Below are positions 46,683 through 57,150 of a stretch of 64,000 bases of DNA, in pieces (within the stretch, counting starts at the first letter, position 1; each line of letters opens with the position of its first letter). Source of the stretch: Okapia johnstoni (taxonomy: Eukaryota > Chordata > Mammalia > Artiodactyla > Giraffidae); contig JAGTYA010000024.1 in the NCBI GenBank assembly GCA_024291935.2, forward strand, positions 6,200,001 to 6,264,000, given 5' to 3'. A model generated the notes under the pieces. It was not told the origin of the DNA. It searched no databases and saw only the letters and a list, made by a program, of their open reading frames with translations. A program made the translations under genes and the position numbers.

Positions 46683-46999
46683 ATTACTTCATTTCATTAA
46701 TGCTAATGCTCTAAAATCCTTAGGACTAAACTTAGAAAAACTGAAACAGATCTTCTGTCAGTATATACAATCATGAAACATTTATTTCCTCCTCCTTTTA
46801 ATTAAACAAAATTTGGAGACTCCAATAATAGGATTGTTTTTTCTGTCTATAATTGACACATGACAAATATTCTAAACTTTTTCAATAATTGCCATAGCAC
46901 TAGAGTGAGGCAGACCCTTCTCTTTTCTACTCGAAAAATAACTATTTAAGAATGTCCAAGAGAGCTTTAGTGTAGTATTTTACATTAGGTTTCGCCGTG

Positions 47000-47112
47000 T
47001 GGCAGAGAATTTTGAATTCTAATTCTAGTGGTATTTAACCCACCACTACCTAGCAGTGGGACCCTGATCTAGTTCCTACTCTCTCTGAAACTTTTTTCTC
47101 CTTTTCTTAAGG
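47000..47112 (+). mobile_element. MIR SINE remnant (weak)
   Basis: GTGGCAGAGAATTTTGAATT and the CTAGCAGTGGGACCCTGATC segment weakly follow MIR. Confidence 0.35.
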
Positions 47113-47287
47113 TGATTTCACTCAAGTACACAATTAGGAAAATCCTTTTCATTTTCCACCAAGTTTCTTTGATTCTCTTATAGATAACCATACTTTCTTT
47201 GTACCTGATCACATCCGATAACCACATTTCCTTTATCTCTCTCTGAAGAGTCAGGATGACAAGAAATCATTAATTCTGGGTACAAAC

Positions 47288-47460
47288 CTCCATCAAGGCT
47301 TCGGGACGCCCGTTTGCTTGCTGTGCGCTCAAAGTGTGGGGCAGGCCTGTCAATCAGAGCACTAGCTTGCCTGGTCTGAGCCTGAGTTCGGCCACTGTAT
47401 CGGAATTTGGATCCCAGGGCAAGAAATTTGCTTTTAGGAATGGTGTCTGTAGACGTCAGT
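47288..47460 (-). CDS. EPB41: EPB41 exon 12: FERM-adjacent (FA) domain
   Basis: One hundred and seventy-three nucleotides. The first base closes the Arg codon, followed by 57 codons from [16 protein letters not shown] to ASRSLDG and one leftover G. The acceptor is TTTTTTTCCCTCCAG; the donor is GGAG|GTTTGT, a weak match to consensus. The peptide [18 protein letters not shown] is the FERM-adjacent motif shared by FERM proteins of the 4.1/band4.1-like group. Basic Ser clusters (TASKRASRS) are typical kinase targets; PKC and PKA sites have been reported in this part of 4.1R. The downstream intron is 13.2 kb, the longest internal intron after the exon 17-17B one. Confidence 0.96.
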
Positions 47461-47725
47461 CTGGAGGGAAAAAAACATCATCATCATATATTATATACAT
47501 TATCTTACTCTAATGAGACTGAAATTAAAGCCAAAATCGAGAATTAAAAAGTTTCATAACTCTCATAGTTTCCTTATAATTATTAAAACAAATTTCCAAC
47601 CAAGTAATCATTATTTTAATTGTCATTTCTCAAAGAAATATGTATAATTTATTTGTGGCCTTTATTAATGATATAGCCTTATATCACTCTAGGTTTTCAA
47701 AATGTTTTTATAGCACTGTACTATC

Positions 47726-48771
47726 ATCACTATCAGTTCAGTTCAGTTGCTCAGTCATGTCCGACTCTTTGTGACTCCATGACTGTAGCATGCCAGACTT
47801 TCCTGTCCATCACCAACTTCTGAAGCTTGCTCAAATCATGTCCATCGAGGCAGTGATACCATCCAACCATCTCATCCTCTGTCATCCCCTTTTCCTTCTG
47901 CCTTCAATCTTTCTCAGCATCAGGGTCTTTTCCAATGAGTCAGTTCTTCACATCAGGTAGCCAAAGTATTGGAGTTTCAGCTTCAGCATCAATCCTTCCA
48001 ATGAATATTCAGGACTGATTTCCTTTAGGATGGACTGGTTGGATCTCCTTGCAGGCCAAGGGACTCTCAAGAGTCTTCTCCAACACCACAGTTCAAAAGC
48101 ATCAATTCTTCAGCACTCAGCTTTCTCTATAGTCCAGCTCTCACATCCATACATGACTACTGGAAAAACTATAGCTTTGACTAGATGGACCTTTGTCAGC
48201 AAAGTAATGTCTCTGCTTTTTAATATGCTGTCTAGGCTGGTCATAGCTTTTCTTCCAAGGAGCAATCGCCTTTTAATTTCAAGGCTGCAGTAACCATTGG
48301 CAGTGATTTTGGAGTCCAGGAAAATAAAATATGTCACTGTTTCCATTGTTTCCCATCTATCTGCCATAAAGTGATGGGACCGGATGCCATGATCTTCATT
48401 TTTTGAACGTTGAGTTTTAAGCCAGCTTTTTCAGTCTCCTCTTTCACTTTCATCAAGAGGCTCTTTAGTTCTTCTTCGCTTTCTGCCATAACGGTGGTGT
48501 CATCAGCATATCTGAGGTTATTGATATTTCTCCTGGCAATCTTGATTCCAGCTTGTGCTTCATCCAGCCTGGCATTTCACATGATGTATTCTGCATATAA
48601 GTTAAATAAGCAGGGTGACAATATACAGCCACGGCATACTCCTTTTCCAATTTGGAACCAGTCTGTTGTTCCACGTCTGGTTCTAACTGCTGCTTCTTGA
48701 CCTGCATACAGATTTCTCAGGAGGCAAGTAAGGCGGTCTGGTGTTCCCATCTCTTGAAGAATTATCACTAT
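47726..48771 (-). mobile_element. BovB LINE, 1.0 kb, 5'-truncated, with target duplication
   Basis: Antisense BovB, 3' end AGTTCAGTTCAGTTGCTCAG at 47734 to near 48763. It keeps the C-terminal part of the reverse-transcriptase frame, broken by several stops. ATCACTAT flanks at 47726-47733 and 48764-48771. Confidence 0.92.
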
Positions 48772-49074
48772 ACCCCTGTAACATTTTCCATTTTCATCAT
48801 TTTATATATAAAAGAAACCAAACCTCAAAAAAGGCTACTTGCTTAAGGTCACATAGCTGTTAAGAAACAGGGTAGTGACAGAATTCAAGCCCAGAGCTCT
48901 TATTCTCCTCTCCCAGAGTAATAATTTTATCAAATGCACTCCAAACTCAATGCCTGGTAATCTATTTAATAGGTTTTTTGGTGTATTTTCAACTCAGAAA
49001 CCTCATCTTCTTTCTACACAGTCCTCTGTGCTCTCTTTCGTCATGGCATTTCCTACACTGAATTGAAACAATCT

Positions 49075-49215
49075 GTGTGCTGGTCTCCACTACGAGACTG
49101 TGAGCTCTCTAAGGGTAAAGGATAAAGACTGACTTACTCATCTTTGTGTTTTCACTTCTGGCATAGTGCCTGGCTGAATCTGGCATTCAATGAATGTTTG
49201 CTGAATAAATGTATA
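49075..49215 (+). mobile_element. L2 LINE 3' end
   Basis: ACTGTGAGCTCTCTAAGGGT, CATAGTGCCTGGCTGAATCT, AATGTTTGCTGAATAAATG, the typical L2 terminus. Confidence 0.8.
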
Positions 49216-49317
49216 CATACAATGCTACATCAAATACTACCAAAAAGAGAGTTCCCCCCCACCCACTCTGGGGTAGTTTATTTTAATTCAACAAATACTT
49301 TCTTTTAAGTAATGAAG

Positions 49318-49530
49318 CACTGTTGTTTAGTCACAAGTTACGTCCAACTTTTTTGCAAGCCCATGGGTTATAGCCCACCAGGCTCCTCTGTCCATGGGAT
49401 TTCCTATGCAAGAATACTGGAGTGGTTTGCTATTTTCTTTTCCAGGGAATCTTCTTGACCCAGGGATTGAAGCTGAGCCCCCTGCACTGGCAGGTGGATT
49501 TTTTACCACTGAGCCATCAGAGAAGCCCAG
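49318..49530 (-). mobile_element. Bov-tA SINE
   Basis: Antisense: GTTGTTTAGTCACAAGTTAC, TATGCAAGAATACTGGAGTG, CAGGTGGATTTTTTACCACT, GAGCCATCAGAGAAGCCC. Confidence 0.9.
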
Positions 49531-49536
49531 TGAAGC

Positions 49537-49598
49537 ATTACATGTCAATATATCTTCTTATTCTGAGTACATTACATGTCAATATATCCTCTTATTTT
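49537..49598. repeat. Imperfect 34-bp tandem duplication
   Basis: ATTACATGTCAATATATC-TCTTATT occurs at 49537 and again at 49571, directly after the Bov-tA. Confidence 0.85.
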
Positions 49599-49707
49599 GA
49601 TGCAGTGGATATAAATATGCTATCCTACAAGTAAATAAAGTGGATGCAACTGAAATCTATACCATAGATATTAAACATTCAAAATAACTCTTTTTTTGGT
49701 GGGGGGA

Positions 49708-49925
49708 TAAATTAGGAGTTTGGGATCAACATATACACACTACTATATAAAACAGATAACCAACAAGGATCTATCATATAGCACAGGGAATGATACTCAG
49801 TATTTGGTAGTCACTATAAGGTAGACTGAAAAAATATATATATAACTGAATCACTGCTGAACATCTGAAATGAATACAACATTGTAAAGCAACTATAATT
49901 CAATTTTTTTTAAAAAAGAAAAAAG
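49708..49925 (+). mobile_element. L1 3' UTR fragment
   Basis: GTTTGGGATCAACATATACA, CATATAGCACAGGGAATGAT, AAAGCAACTATAATTCAATT match the ruminant L1 3' UTR, ending in an A-rich tail. Confidence 0.88.
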
Positions 49926-51096
49926 TTCTTTTTATTCTTCCTCACCCTCATTTAAAACTATTTTCTTGGTTTTAAAGTAGATGACAGAAGCATAAAGAAA
50001 TATCTTAATGTCAATAATTAAGATTTTTTCATTGAGTATAACGTGTTGCCTGATGTTTTATTTGAAATGAGAATTGAAATGTTATTCTCCCTGACTTTTC
50101 TTTCTGTACACTGTTCTTTAGTGCTAAGTATGACATAAAAAATACAAATAGAAGAAAAAGATATCATGGTTCTCTCTCTTGAGAGCCATTTATAAAGAGT
50201 CAAGTTTATTTATGAATGGCATGGCATAAGGTCTGGCATTTGCTTCAACATAATCTGGGAAGTAGTAGGAAAGAGTGGGTGGGGATACAGATGAAACAAG
50301 ATTGGCATTGGGGTGATAATTATTGAAGCTGGGGTTTGGTACAAGGGGAGTTCATTATATTATTCTCTTCACTGTGCTATACATGCAATTTTCATTTACT
50401 TAAAAAGGCTGAATGACAACAACTAGTTGGCTCTCCTTTCAACACAAGTAATTATTTGCTAGATTTTAAGTTCCATCAGGACTGGGACTAGAACTACTAG
50501 TGGTTATTGCCAATGTCTATATGAAGGGTAAGCACACAGGAAATGCTTGGCAAATGAACAGAGGGGTTAAGGATGTGGCCTCAGGAAAAGTAAAGGAGAT
50601 GAAACTTTCTTCTGTCTTCTGTTTATCTGATACAATTCGGCTTCAAAGACGGTTCTCTGTGCTCCCTTTCTGGGGTTGCTTAGAACCAAGATAATGATCA
50701 GCTTCAAATCTTTAACCTTCTAGAGTAAGAGACCCACAGCAGGTAGGTAGGCACTCATTAGAAAAATTCCATGTGGAGGTCAGTCAGGGTACCTCTTCCT
50801 GGTAGGGCTGGATTTAGCCCCCCAGGGCAATCACAGAGGCTCTAGTAAACACAGGCTCCTATCCCTCCCTCCCTCCTCCTTCCACCATACACAGAAAGAT
50901 GCTCTGGGAACGTGGAGGCCGTATTTTTCAACCCGAAGGAGGGGAACTAGATTCATTTTGTCTTGCTTAAGATGATCTCACCTGAGCTTAATAAAAGACT
51001 GCCAACCATACAAAGAAGGGAATGTCAACAGCAGGCTTAAAATAGAAACACGCATAAATAATTTATTCTTGAAAGATGCTGAAGTGAGAACAATAC

Positions 51097-51194
51097 CTGA
51101 AAAATGTGTGATGCTCTACACAGACTTTCCATAACTTCTTAGCTGCTCGGTAACTGGGAAGTTTGAATCCGATAGTACTTTCATACTGTTCTTG
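51097..51194 (-). CDS. EPB41: EPB41 exon 11: end of FERM F3 lobe, second calmodulin-binding segment
   Basis: Ninety-eight nucleotides, starting phase 0 at [15 protein letters not shown] and ending two bases into an Arg codon after HHTFF. The acceptor is TACTTACAG and the donor TTCAG|GTATTG. The [16 protein letters not shown] stretch is the F3 C-terminal helix. In 4.1R it corresponds to the calcium-independent calmodulin-binding peptide. The split Arg codon is completed by the first base of exon 12, giving FFR-LTS, which confirms the join. Confidence 0.96.
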
Positions 51195-51829
51195 CTGTAA
51201 GTATACAAATAAACATGGAACACAAAGTATTATTCAACTGCAGGTTGAAGTGATACAGGACTAGAGAAATACGGTGCTACAGAGGAGATCATTACGAATG
51301 AAAAGAATGTTACTAGTCTAAGGACATAAAATAGCACTTGAAATTTTTTCCTACTTAACAAAAGAAATTTATACACCAAGGGTGGTTTTTCATCTTATAT
51401 GATTTACACGTCTTATTTTGTTCAGAAACACACATGCATACATACACCGTACATTTTCTGAGACATAAATAAGTCATGTTTTGATCATCCAGACACTGTT
51501 CTTCCTGCATTTAGGATACTAGGCTACTCAATAATCAGGGACTAGGATAACAGATGATTCTTCCAATCAACCAATATTATTATGCAGTCATTTTTAGACA
51601 TAGGAACTAAAGATTGTGGTTCAAACCAGATTCTTGAATTATTAAATATCTTTTTTTTCTTTGATTGATTGTTAATTTATCCAGATAACCTCTTTGACTG
51701 AAGCAAACCACATCCTGCAGGGCTACTGGAAACACTGTCTTGCTTCTCTTGCCTCTGTTTCTGCCTTAAGCATGCTTTATATGATGGAAGGAAACTGACA
51801 TTAATTTCTAGTGCCTGTTATGGCCAATA

Positions 51830-51990
51830 GCACTGTGATTGGATACTATCATCTATATTTTTACACATGAGTTTCCTCATGTGTAACTGAGATCAGAGAA
51901 GTTACTTGCTCAGTCTCACAGCTATTAAGTGGCAGAACCAGAATTTCATGGTTTCCCCTACACCACACTACTTCTAAATCATCTATTGTA
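51830..51990 (-). mobile_element. MIR SINE remnant
   Basis: Antisense MIR: AGTTACTTGCTCAGTCTCAC, AGCTATTAAGTGGCAGAACC. Confidence 0.65.
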
Positions 51991-52169
51991 GTCATAATAT
52001 TACATTACACTTCTCAAAATCCTCCTGTTGTTCTTTATTGCTTTCTAAAGTAAGATTTTTGCATTTTTAGTATATATTATATAGTTAACATTTAAAGAAA
52101 CAAAGGACTTCTTCTTATATATATATGGTGTGATATTTTTTCTGCCTTCAAACATAAAAAAGGTAAGCC

Positions 52170-52265
52170 TGCAAAGGGAGAGACCGTTGTATTCACTGTT
52201 CCTAGCCCCTAGAATAGTGTGTGACACAGAGAAAGCTGTCAAAAAACATTTGTTGACTGAATGAC
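52170..52265 (+). mobile_element. L2 LINE 3' end
   Basis: GTATTCACTGTTCCTAGCCC, CTAGAATAGTGTGTGACACA, ATTTGTTGACTGAATGA. Confidence 0.7.
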
Positions 52266-52454
52266 TCTTGTATTTGGAACTCTTTAACTTTTGCTAGGCA
52301 CAGGTAAATTATTATGGTCCTAAACAAACGCTTCAGCGATAATCCTTATCCTAAATTTTAAGGCTGCACGTTCAGTATTTCCATGCTGAAACAATGAGTC
52401 ATTTTTCACCAGTAGATGGTGATATACACACAGAAAAGCCTCTTTACATTAGTA

Positions 52455-52615
52455 TGGTGCTTTTCTGTTGAGAGCTCTTACAGCTGTCATCTCATTTGAT
52501 CTTCAAATCAACTTTGACAGAGGAGGTACTATCCCCCTTGAGTGATAAAGAATGTCTGAGATCTATCAAGGGTCTTTTACTTAGTAGGTGGCAGAATAGG
52601 TATTGGAACTTATTT
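52455..52615 (-). mobile_element. MIR SINE remnant
   Basis: Antisense MIR: GTCATCTCATTTGATCTTCA, TTTTACTTAGTAGGTGGCAG. Confidence 0.6.
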
Positions 52616-53217
52616 TTTAATTTAATTCCTACTTGAACAAGTTTCTGCTATACCATGACAGTGTTTTAAATATAAAAGTTAAATTTAGCCAGCATTGATA
52701 TATCCTGAAAATTGACTACCAACTAATAACTGAGTTATCTGGTACAAAGTCGAACATCCAACTGGACTACAAATCTGGAACTTGACCCTGGAACACATTT
52801 CCTGTCACTACCAGAATCTACACATACAAATAAATTTATTTATATAAGGTAAGGGATTTGTGGTGCAAAATGTAAGTAATTTAATCTCACAGTTTAAATA
52901 TCTCATGCTACTTAATTTAAAAATATTTTCCATCAAGTTTTTATCTGGAGTAAACAAGGAACAAGTTTACTAATCCAAATTTCACTTCTGGCCTTGGTGT
53001 ATTTGCTTACATGAAGAGAACTGTCCAGAAAACCAACAACAGTAAAGGAAAGAAGAAGCATCATGGGACTAATTACTTTAGGAAACAAAATACCAGCGCC
53101 TAAATAGTTGGCTGTAGAGAGACCTCAGAGATAATAACATGGAAAACAGGCATGAAGAGATGTTTTAGACATGATCTGTGTTTGATTCAGGAGGAAAGGG
53201 AATCACGAGCTCTGTAC

Positions 53218-53370
53218 CTCTCCAGGCCGAATCTTAATGAAAAAGCTGCTGCGTTTGTAAGAAATCTTCAGCACTTTGGGCCAAGGAAAGCGGTTAATTC
53301 TCAGCTTTTCTTTGTAAACCAAAAGGCCACTAGAGCAGACACCTAGGATGATATCCACGCCCTCCAAGTC
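53218..53370 (-). CDS. EPB41: EPB41 exon 10: FERM F3 lobe
   Basis: An exactly 51-codon, phase 0-0 exon from [15 protein letters not shown] to FFIKIRPGE. The acceptor is TTTTTCACCTCAG and the donor GAG|GTACAG. It encodes beta strands of the PH/PTB-like third FERM lobe, including the well-conserved [18 protein letters not shown] core. In 4.1R the exon-10 segment is reported to carry the p55 (MPP1) contact. The recalled human protein has VYKDKL where this sequence reads VYKEKL, a conservative change. No internal stop or frameshift is present. Confidence 0.96.
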
Positions 53371-53609
53371 CTGAGGTGAAAAAGAGTTAGAATGTCAGTC
53401 TTGAGCCAAATGCACAACATAGCTGACTCTTATCAGACAATCTGAAGCTATCAACAGCCCAAAATAGTTACAAAGTACACAATGAAAAATAAAGCTTAAC
53501 CTAACAACCATAACCCATGGAACTATTTGGTCTATGTCAAAATGTTGTTACTATATCATGTTTTAAAAAATCAATGTTATTACCTATCATAAATATCTTT
53601 AAAATTCCA

Positions 53610-54030
53610 AATGACACTCCTTAATTCTATTTCTATAATCTGCTCTAAGGAAATAATTCAAATCACAGAAAAAGCTTTATACATGATAATGTTCAGAATG
53701 TTTTAAGAGTGAAAAACTGTACATAACCTAAATATCCAAGCATTAGGGTTAAATTTTGTCCATCCATATAACGAAATATGATGCAGCTGTTAAAATAGTT
53801 AGATTAGAATTGGAAGATAAATAGGAAAATAACTATGTTGTTAACATTAAGTGAAATAAAGCAGTACAAAATTGCATATATAATTTGATTCCAACAATAT
53901 AAAAGATTTTCATAGAAGAAACACGTATACACCAAAATGTTAATAATGCCATTCTTTAGGTGGTACAATTACGAGCAATTTTTTATTTTAGCTTTCTATA
54001 CTTTAATTACAGTAGACATGTATTGTCTTT
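53610..54030 (+). mobile_element. Ancient L1-type 3' region (uncertain family)
   Basis: AACCTAAATATCCAAGCATT, CATATAACGAAATATGATGC, TTAAGTGAAATAAAGCAG follow the common old L1/MamRep-type 3' pattern. Confidence 0.5.
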
Positions 54031-54228
54031 TAAAAAGTATTCAAATGTCAAAAAACTAACACTTGTGTAAAAAATTCAAATAATACAGAAATGTGTAAAA
54101 TTTTAAAAATCTACCCTCGTCCTTCCATACTCTTTAACAGTGACCAGTACTAATTTGATAATTTCCTGAGTTATCCTATTTTCTAGGCACATACAATTAT
54201 GTGTGCATAATACATATATGTGTGCTGT

Positions 54229-54450
54229 GTGTGTGCTAAGTCACTTCAGTTGTGTCCAACTCTTTGTGACCTTATTGACTGTAGGCTGCCAGGGTCCTCT
54301 GTCAAAGGATTCCCCCGGCAAGAACACTGGAGTGGGTTGCCATTTCCTGCTCCAGGGGATCTTCCCAACCCAGGGATCGAACCCACGTCTCTTATGTCTC
54401 CTGCATTGGCAGGTGGATTCTTTACCACTAGCACCACATGGGACACCCTA
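54229..54450 (-). mobile_element. Bov-tA SINE
   Basis: Antisense: GTGTGTGCTAAGTCACTTCA, CGGCAAGAACACTGGAGTGG, GGTGGATTCTTTACCACTAG. Confidence 0.92.
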
Positions 54451-55829
54451 ATATATACATACATACATGTAAATATATTATTTATAAATATATATATATC
54501 ACCTTTATAATGAGGAAAACAACTAGAAAAAATTAAAATTCAGTCCTTGAGGGTGGAAACTATATCTAAATCATTTCTGTATCACCCCAAATACTGTTAT
54601 TGACAATATGTTCGATAAGTGTTTACATTGAGTTTGTTACCTGCCTATATTATTAATCACAATTGATTCAAGGAAAATAAATTTCACCTGAGTTCATCTC
54701 TACAGTTGACTGTTTATTTAGATACGTAATAAAAACCTGACGTTACATGCTTCTAAACAACTCCTTTCCCCAAAATGAGTACAGAGAAACATTAGTATCT
54801 ACATGTCCTACGTACAAGCACAATGGAGAGAAAAAGAAATAATATTCAGCTTCAACTCAATGACTACATAACACAATTTCCCAGAGGATGCCCCCTTAAG
54901 TTCTTAAAGCCTATGGGTACAATTACATCCCTCTTTTAACTAGATGTTTTGAAGAAATAATTTGCTTTACAGCATTTGGCAAAGGAATATGCTGCCTGAT
55001 TCCACATGCATTCCTGATAACTACTGAATTGACACGAGCCTCCAGCAGAAATTGAGAAGCAAAACCTAACCAGTTCAGTTCTGGACCCGATCTGATCTTC
55101 CTACCATCTACTTCTGAGAGTCACAGAAGTTACAATACTCAGCCCCAAACAGTCCAGAGCAACATCTTAAGAAAACTCACTAACATACAAAGGAATCTTA
55201 TCAGGGTTACTAGAAATCTAAATAAGGAAGAAATTTCAGATACAGATATTCAGGTTGGGAGAAGCCTGAAAGGTCACTTTAGTCCAATTACCACAAAGTG
55301 TTCGAAGGTCTTTTTCTAAATTACTACCAAGTGATTATTCTGCCTAACCTGGAATATCTGCAGGGAACTCTGTCCCTTCTGAGGTAGCCCATCCCACCTT
55401 TGAAATAGCTCTGTTAGACAAACTGTCCAACTGAGCTGAACAGTATCTCCCTGCAGTTTCCAGTTTACCTGCTCCAGTGTTACATCTTAGAGGCACAGTA
55501 AAACCTCTACTTCACACACTAATCTTTGAAATCCATAAAGACTGCTATTATATCTTCCCTAAACTTTCCCTTCTGTGGGTTAAGTATCCCTATTCTCTTG
55601 CCTATTTCTCACTGGACATGGGTTTGATTCATTGTATATCCTAGTTAAACTTCTCTGAATGAACCTCCGATCACCCCTTGAGTCTTTTCCCTCACAAATT
55701 CCTCAACATCCCCAGCCATTTCAGTAGCTGAAGATGAGAGAAGTCAAGCAACATCCTGTAATTATTCATTGTGTTAGACTGTCTTGCGTTGAATGGGGAT
55801 GAAAGCTCAAGTTTCCAATTACCTAACCC

Positions 55830-56582
55830 AGTAGTTCTCAAGTGAGCCATTTGTGTTCCTCCTGTGTGCATGAAATTAAAAGACGCTTACTCCTTGGAAG
55901 GAAAGTTATGACCAACCTAGATAGCATATTAAAAAGCAGAGACATTACTTTGCTGACAAAGGTCCATCTAGTCAAAGCTATGGTTTTTCCAGCAGTCATG
56001 TATGGATGTGAGAGTTGGACTATAAAGAATGCTGAGCATGGAAGAATTGATGCTTTTGAACTGTGGTGTTGGAGAAGACTCTTGAGAGTCCCTCGGACTG
56101 CAAGGAGATCCAACCAGTCCATCCTAAAGGAGATCAGTCCTGGGTGTTCATTGGAAGGACTGATGTTGAAGCTGAAGCTCCAATACTTTGGCCACCTCAT
56201 GCGAAGAGTTGACTCATTGTAAAAGACCCTGATGCTGGGAAGGATTGGGGGCAGGAGAAGGGGACGACAGAGGATGAGATGGTTGTATGGCATCACCGAC
56301 TCGATGGACACGAGTTTGGGTAAACTCCAGGAGTTGGTGATGGACAGAGAGTCCTGGCGTGCTGCAGTCCATGGGGTCGCAAAGAGTCGGACACGACTGA
56401 GCGACTGAACTGAACTGAACTGTGTGCATCAGAATCACCTGGAGAGCTTGTTAAAACAGATCGCTAGGCCCTACCCACAGAGTTTCTGATTCAGTAACTC
56501 TAGGATGGGAACTGAGATGAACATTTCAAACAAGTTCCTAGATGATGCTACATGCTGGTTCAGAGACCACACTGCTGCCTTA
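55830..56582 (+). mobile_element. MER20-like hAT element, split by BovB
   Basis: Left part 55830-55871 (CAGTAGTTCTCAAGTGAGCC) and right part 56421-56582 (CATCAGAATCACCTGGAGAG, TCTGATTCAGTAACTCTAGG). The family follows an abundant mammalian hAT-Charlie type. The BovB insertion accounts for the gap. Confidence 0.7.
55862..56429 (+). mobile_element. BovB LINE, 5'-truncated, inserted in MER20-like element
   Basis: Sense BovB from AAATTAAAAGACGCTTACTC to the GAACTGAACTGAAC 3' end. CTGTGTGCAT is repeated at 55862-55871 and 56420-56429. A long open stretch (about 55842-56222) encodes the C-terminal RT region up to LMRRVDSL; it is not a complete enzyme. Confidence 0.93.
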
Positions 56583-56586
56583 TACC

Positions 56587-56765
56587 AGTGATTCTCAGAT
56601 TCAAGCATGAAGGAGAATCATTTGGGATATTCATTAAATCTAGAGACTAAGACTCTCCTCCACAGTCAGTCAGTATATCTGGGAGGAGCTCAGGAATCTG
56701 TACATTTAACAAATATCCTGGGTGATTCTGAGGTAGGTGACACTGGCTATGAAACAAGCCTCGCT
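56587..56765 (+). mobile_element. Second MER20-like hAT element
   Basis: CAGTGATTCTCAGATTCAAG, GGAGAATCATTTGGGATATT, GGAATCTGTACATTTAACAA, CTGGGTGATTCTGAGG. Confidence 0.6.
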
Positions 56766-57062
56766 GTCACTCTGCATTTGCAAATGTATCAGCACGTTAG
56801 GAAGTTATCATTTCTTCTGCTCTTGGCACTATACCTTTTGATCCTTGCAGTTGCTTAGGTGTGAAACCTCGTTCTGCTGGTGAAATTGCAAACAGGCAAT
56901 TCAATTCATACACTTAATACACTTGACTGATTTAACTGACAGACAACATTCTAACAAGAATTACTATCTCCTCTGAATGTTTTGTAATACCCTAGGTAAA
57001 GGTTGGTATGAGGTATTATATGACACAGGTCTGATACACGCATATTAACAAGTTACGATTAC

Positions 57063-57150
57063 CTTTGCTTTATGAAGGTCAACACCATACATAGACAACT
57101 TTTTGGCATTCTCAAGAAATTCCAGGTCAGCCTGAGCTGGAGTCATGGAC
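57063..57150 (-). CDS. EPB41: EPB41 exon 9: FERM domain, start of F3 lobe, calmodulin-binding segment
   Basis: Eighty-eight nucleotides with one leading base completing an Arg codon, then 29 codons beginning [14 protein letters not shown] and ending at K-A-K. The acceptor is a long pyrimidine tract ending CAAAG at 57151-57152; the donor is AAAG|GTAATC. The segment [15 protein letters not shown] matches the exon-9 calmodulin-binding peptide described for 4.1R, including the serine reported to confer calcium sensitivity. It joins phase 0 to the next exon, giving K-A-K then D-L-E-G. This is the most 5' coding exon in the window; no preceding FERM exon was found between it and base 64000. Confidence 0.95.

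Larger units (their letters stand above)
34116..47287 (-). other. EPB41 intron 12-13, 13.2 kb
   Basis: The most transposon-dense intron: a 5'-inverted L1 with nested MITE, MER5A, two BovB copies (one nested in L1M), Bov-A2, CHR-1, Bov-tA and CHR-2 SINEs, and MIR/L2 relics. 36520-37550 and 38200-38710 are unique AT-rich DNA. Confidence 0.65.
47461..51096 (-). other. EPB41 intron 11-12
   Basis: Carries a 1-kb BovB, an L2 end, Bov-tA and an L1 3' UTR. 50200-50420 resembles an ancient L1/DNA-type repeat I cannot name. 50430-51090 is unique. Confidence 0.6.
51195..53217 (-). other. EPB41 intron 10-11
   Basis: A 2.0-kb intron with MIR and L2 relics only; the rest is unique. Confidence 0.6.
53371..57062 (-). 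other. EPB41 intron 9-10
   Basis: Holds an ancient L1-like 3' region, a Bov-tA, a MER20-like pair and a BovB copy. 54520-55370 and 56870-57060 appear unique. Confidence 0.6.
1205..57150 (-). other. EPB41: EPB41 (protein 4.1R) gene, internal to 3' part, incomplete at both ends
   Basis: Eleven exons with GT-AG borders on the minus strand encode a continuous protein 4.1 sequence. It runs from the third FERM lobe through the FERM-adjacent region, the spectrin-actin-binding domain and the start of the C-terminal domain. The family has four paralogues (4.1R, G, N, B). The peptides here ([57 protein letters not shown]) match remembered 4.1R rather than 4.1G, N or B. 4.1R stabilises the spectrin-actin junction and tethers it to membrane proteins in red cells; nucleated cells use many splice forms. 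Exon sizes 57/42/63 nt for the three small exons also fit EPB41. The initiator exons and last exons are outside the window, so no complete protein can be read. No alignment was run; paralogue identity rests on recalled sequence. Confidence 0.95.

Noticed and set aside
1205..57150. EPB41L2 (4.1G) or another 4.1 paralogue as the gene identity
   Set aside because: The conserved C-terminal exon alone fits several paralogues. The F3 lobe ([13 protein letters not shown]), [12 protein letters not shown], and the 57/42/63-nt exon set fit remembered 4.1R and not the others.
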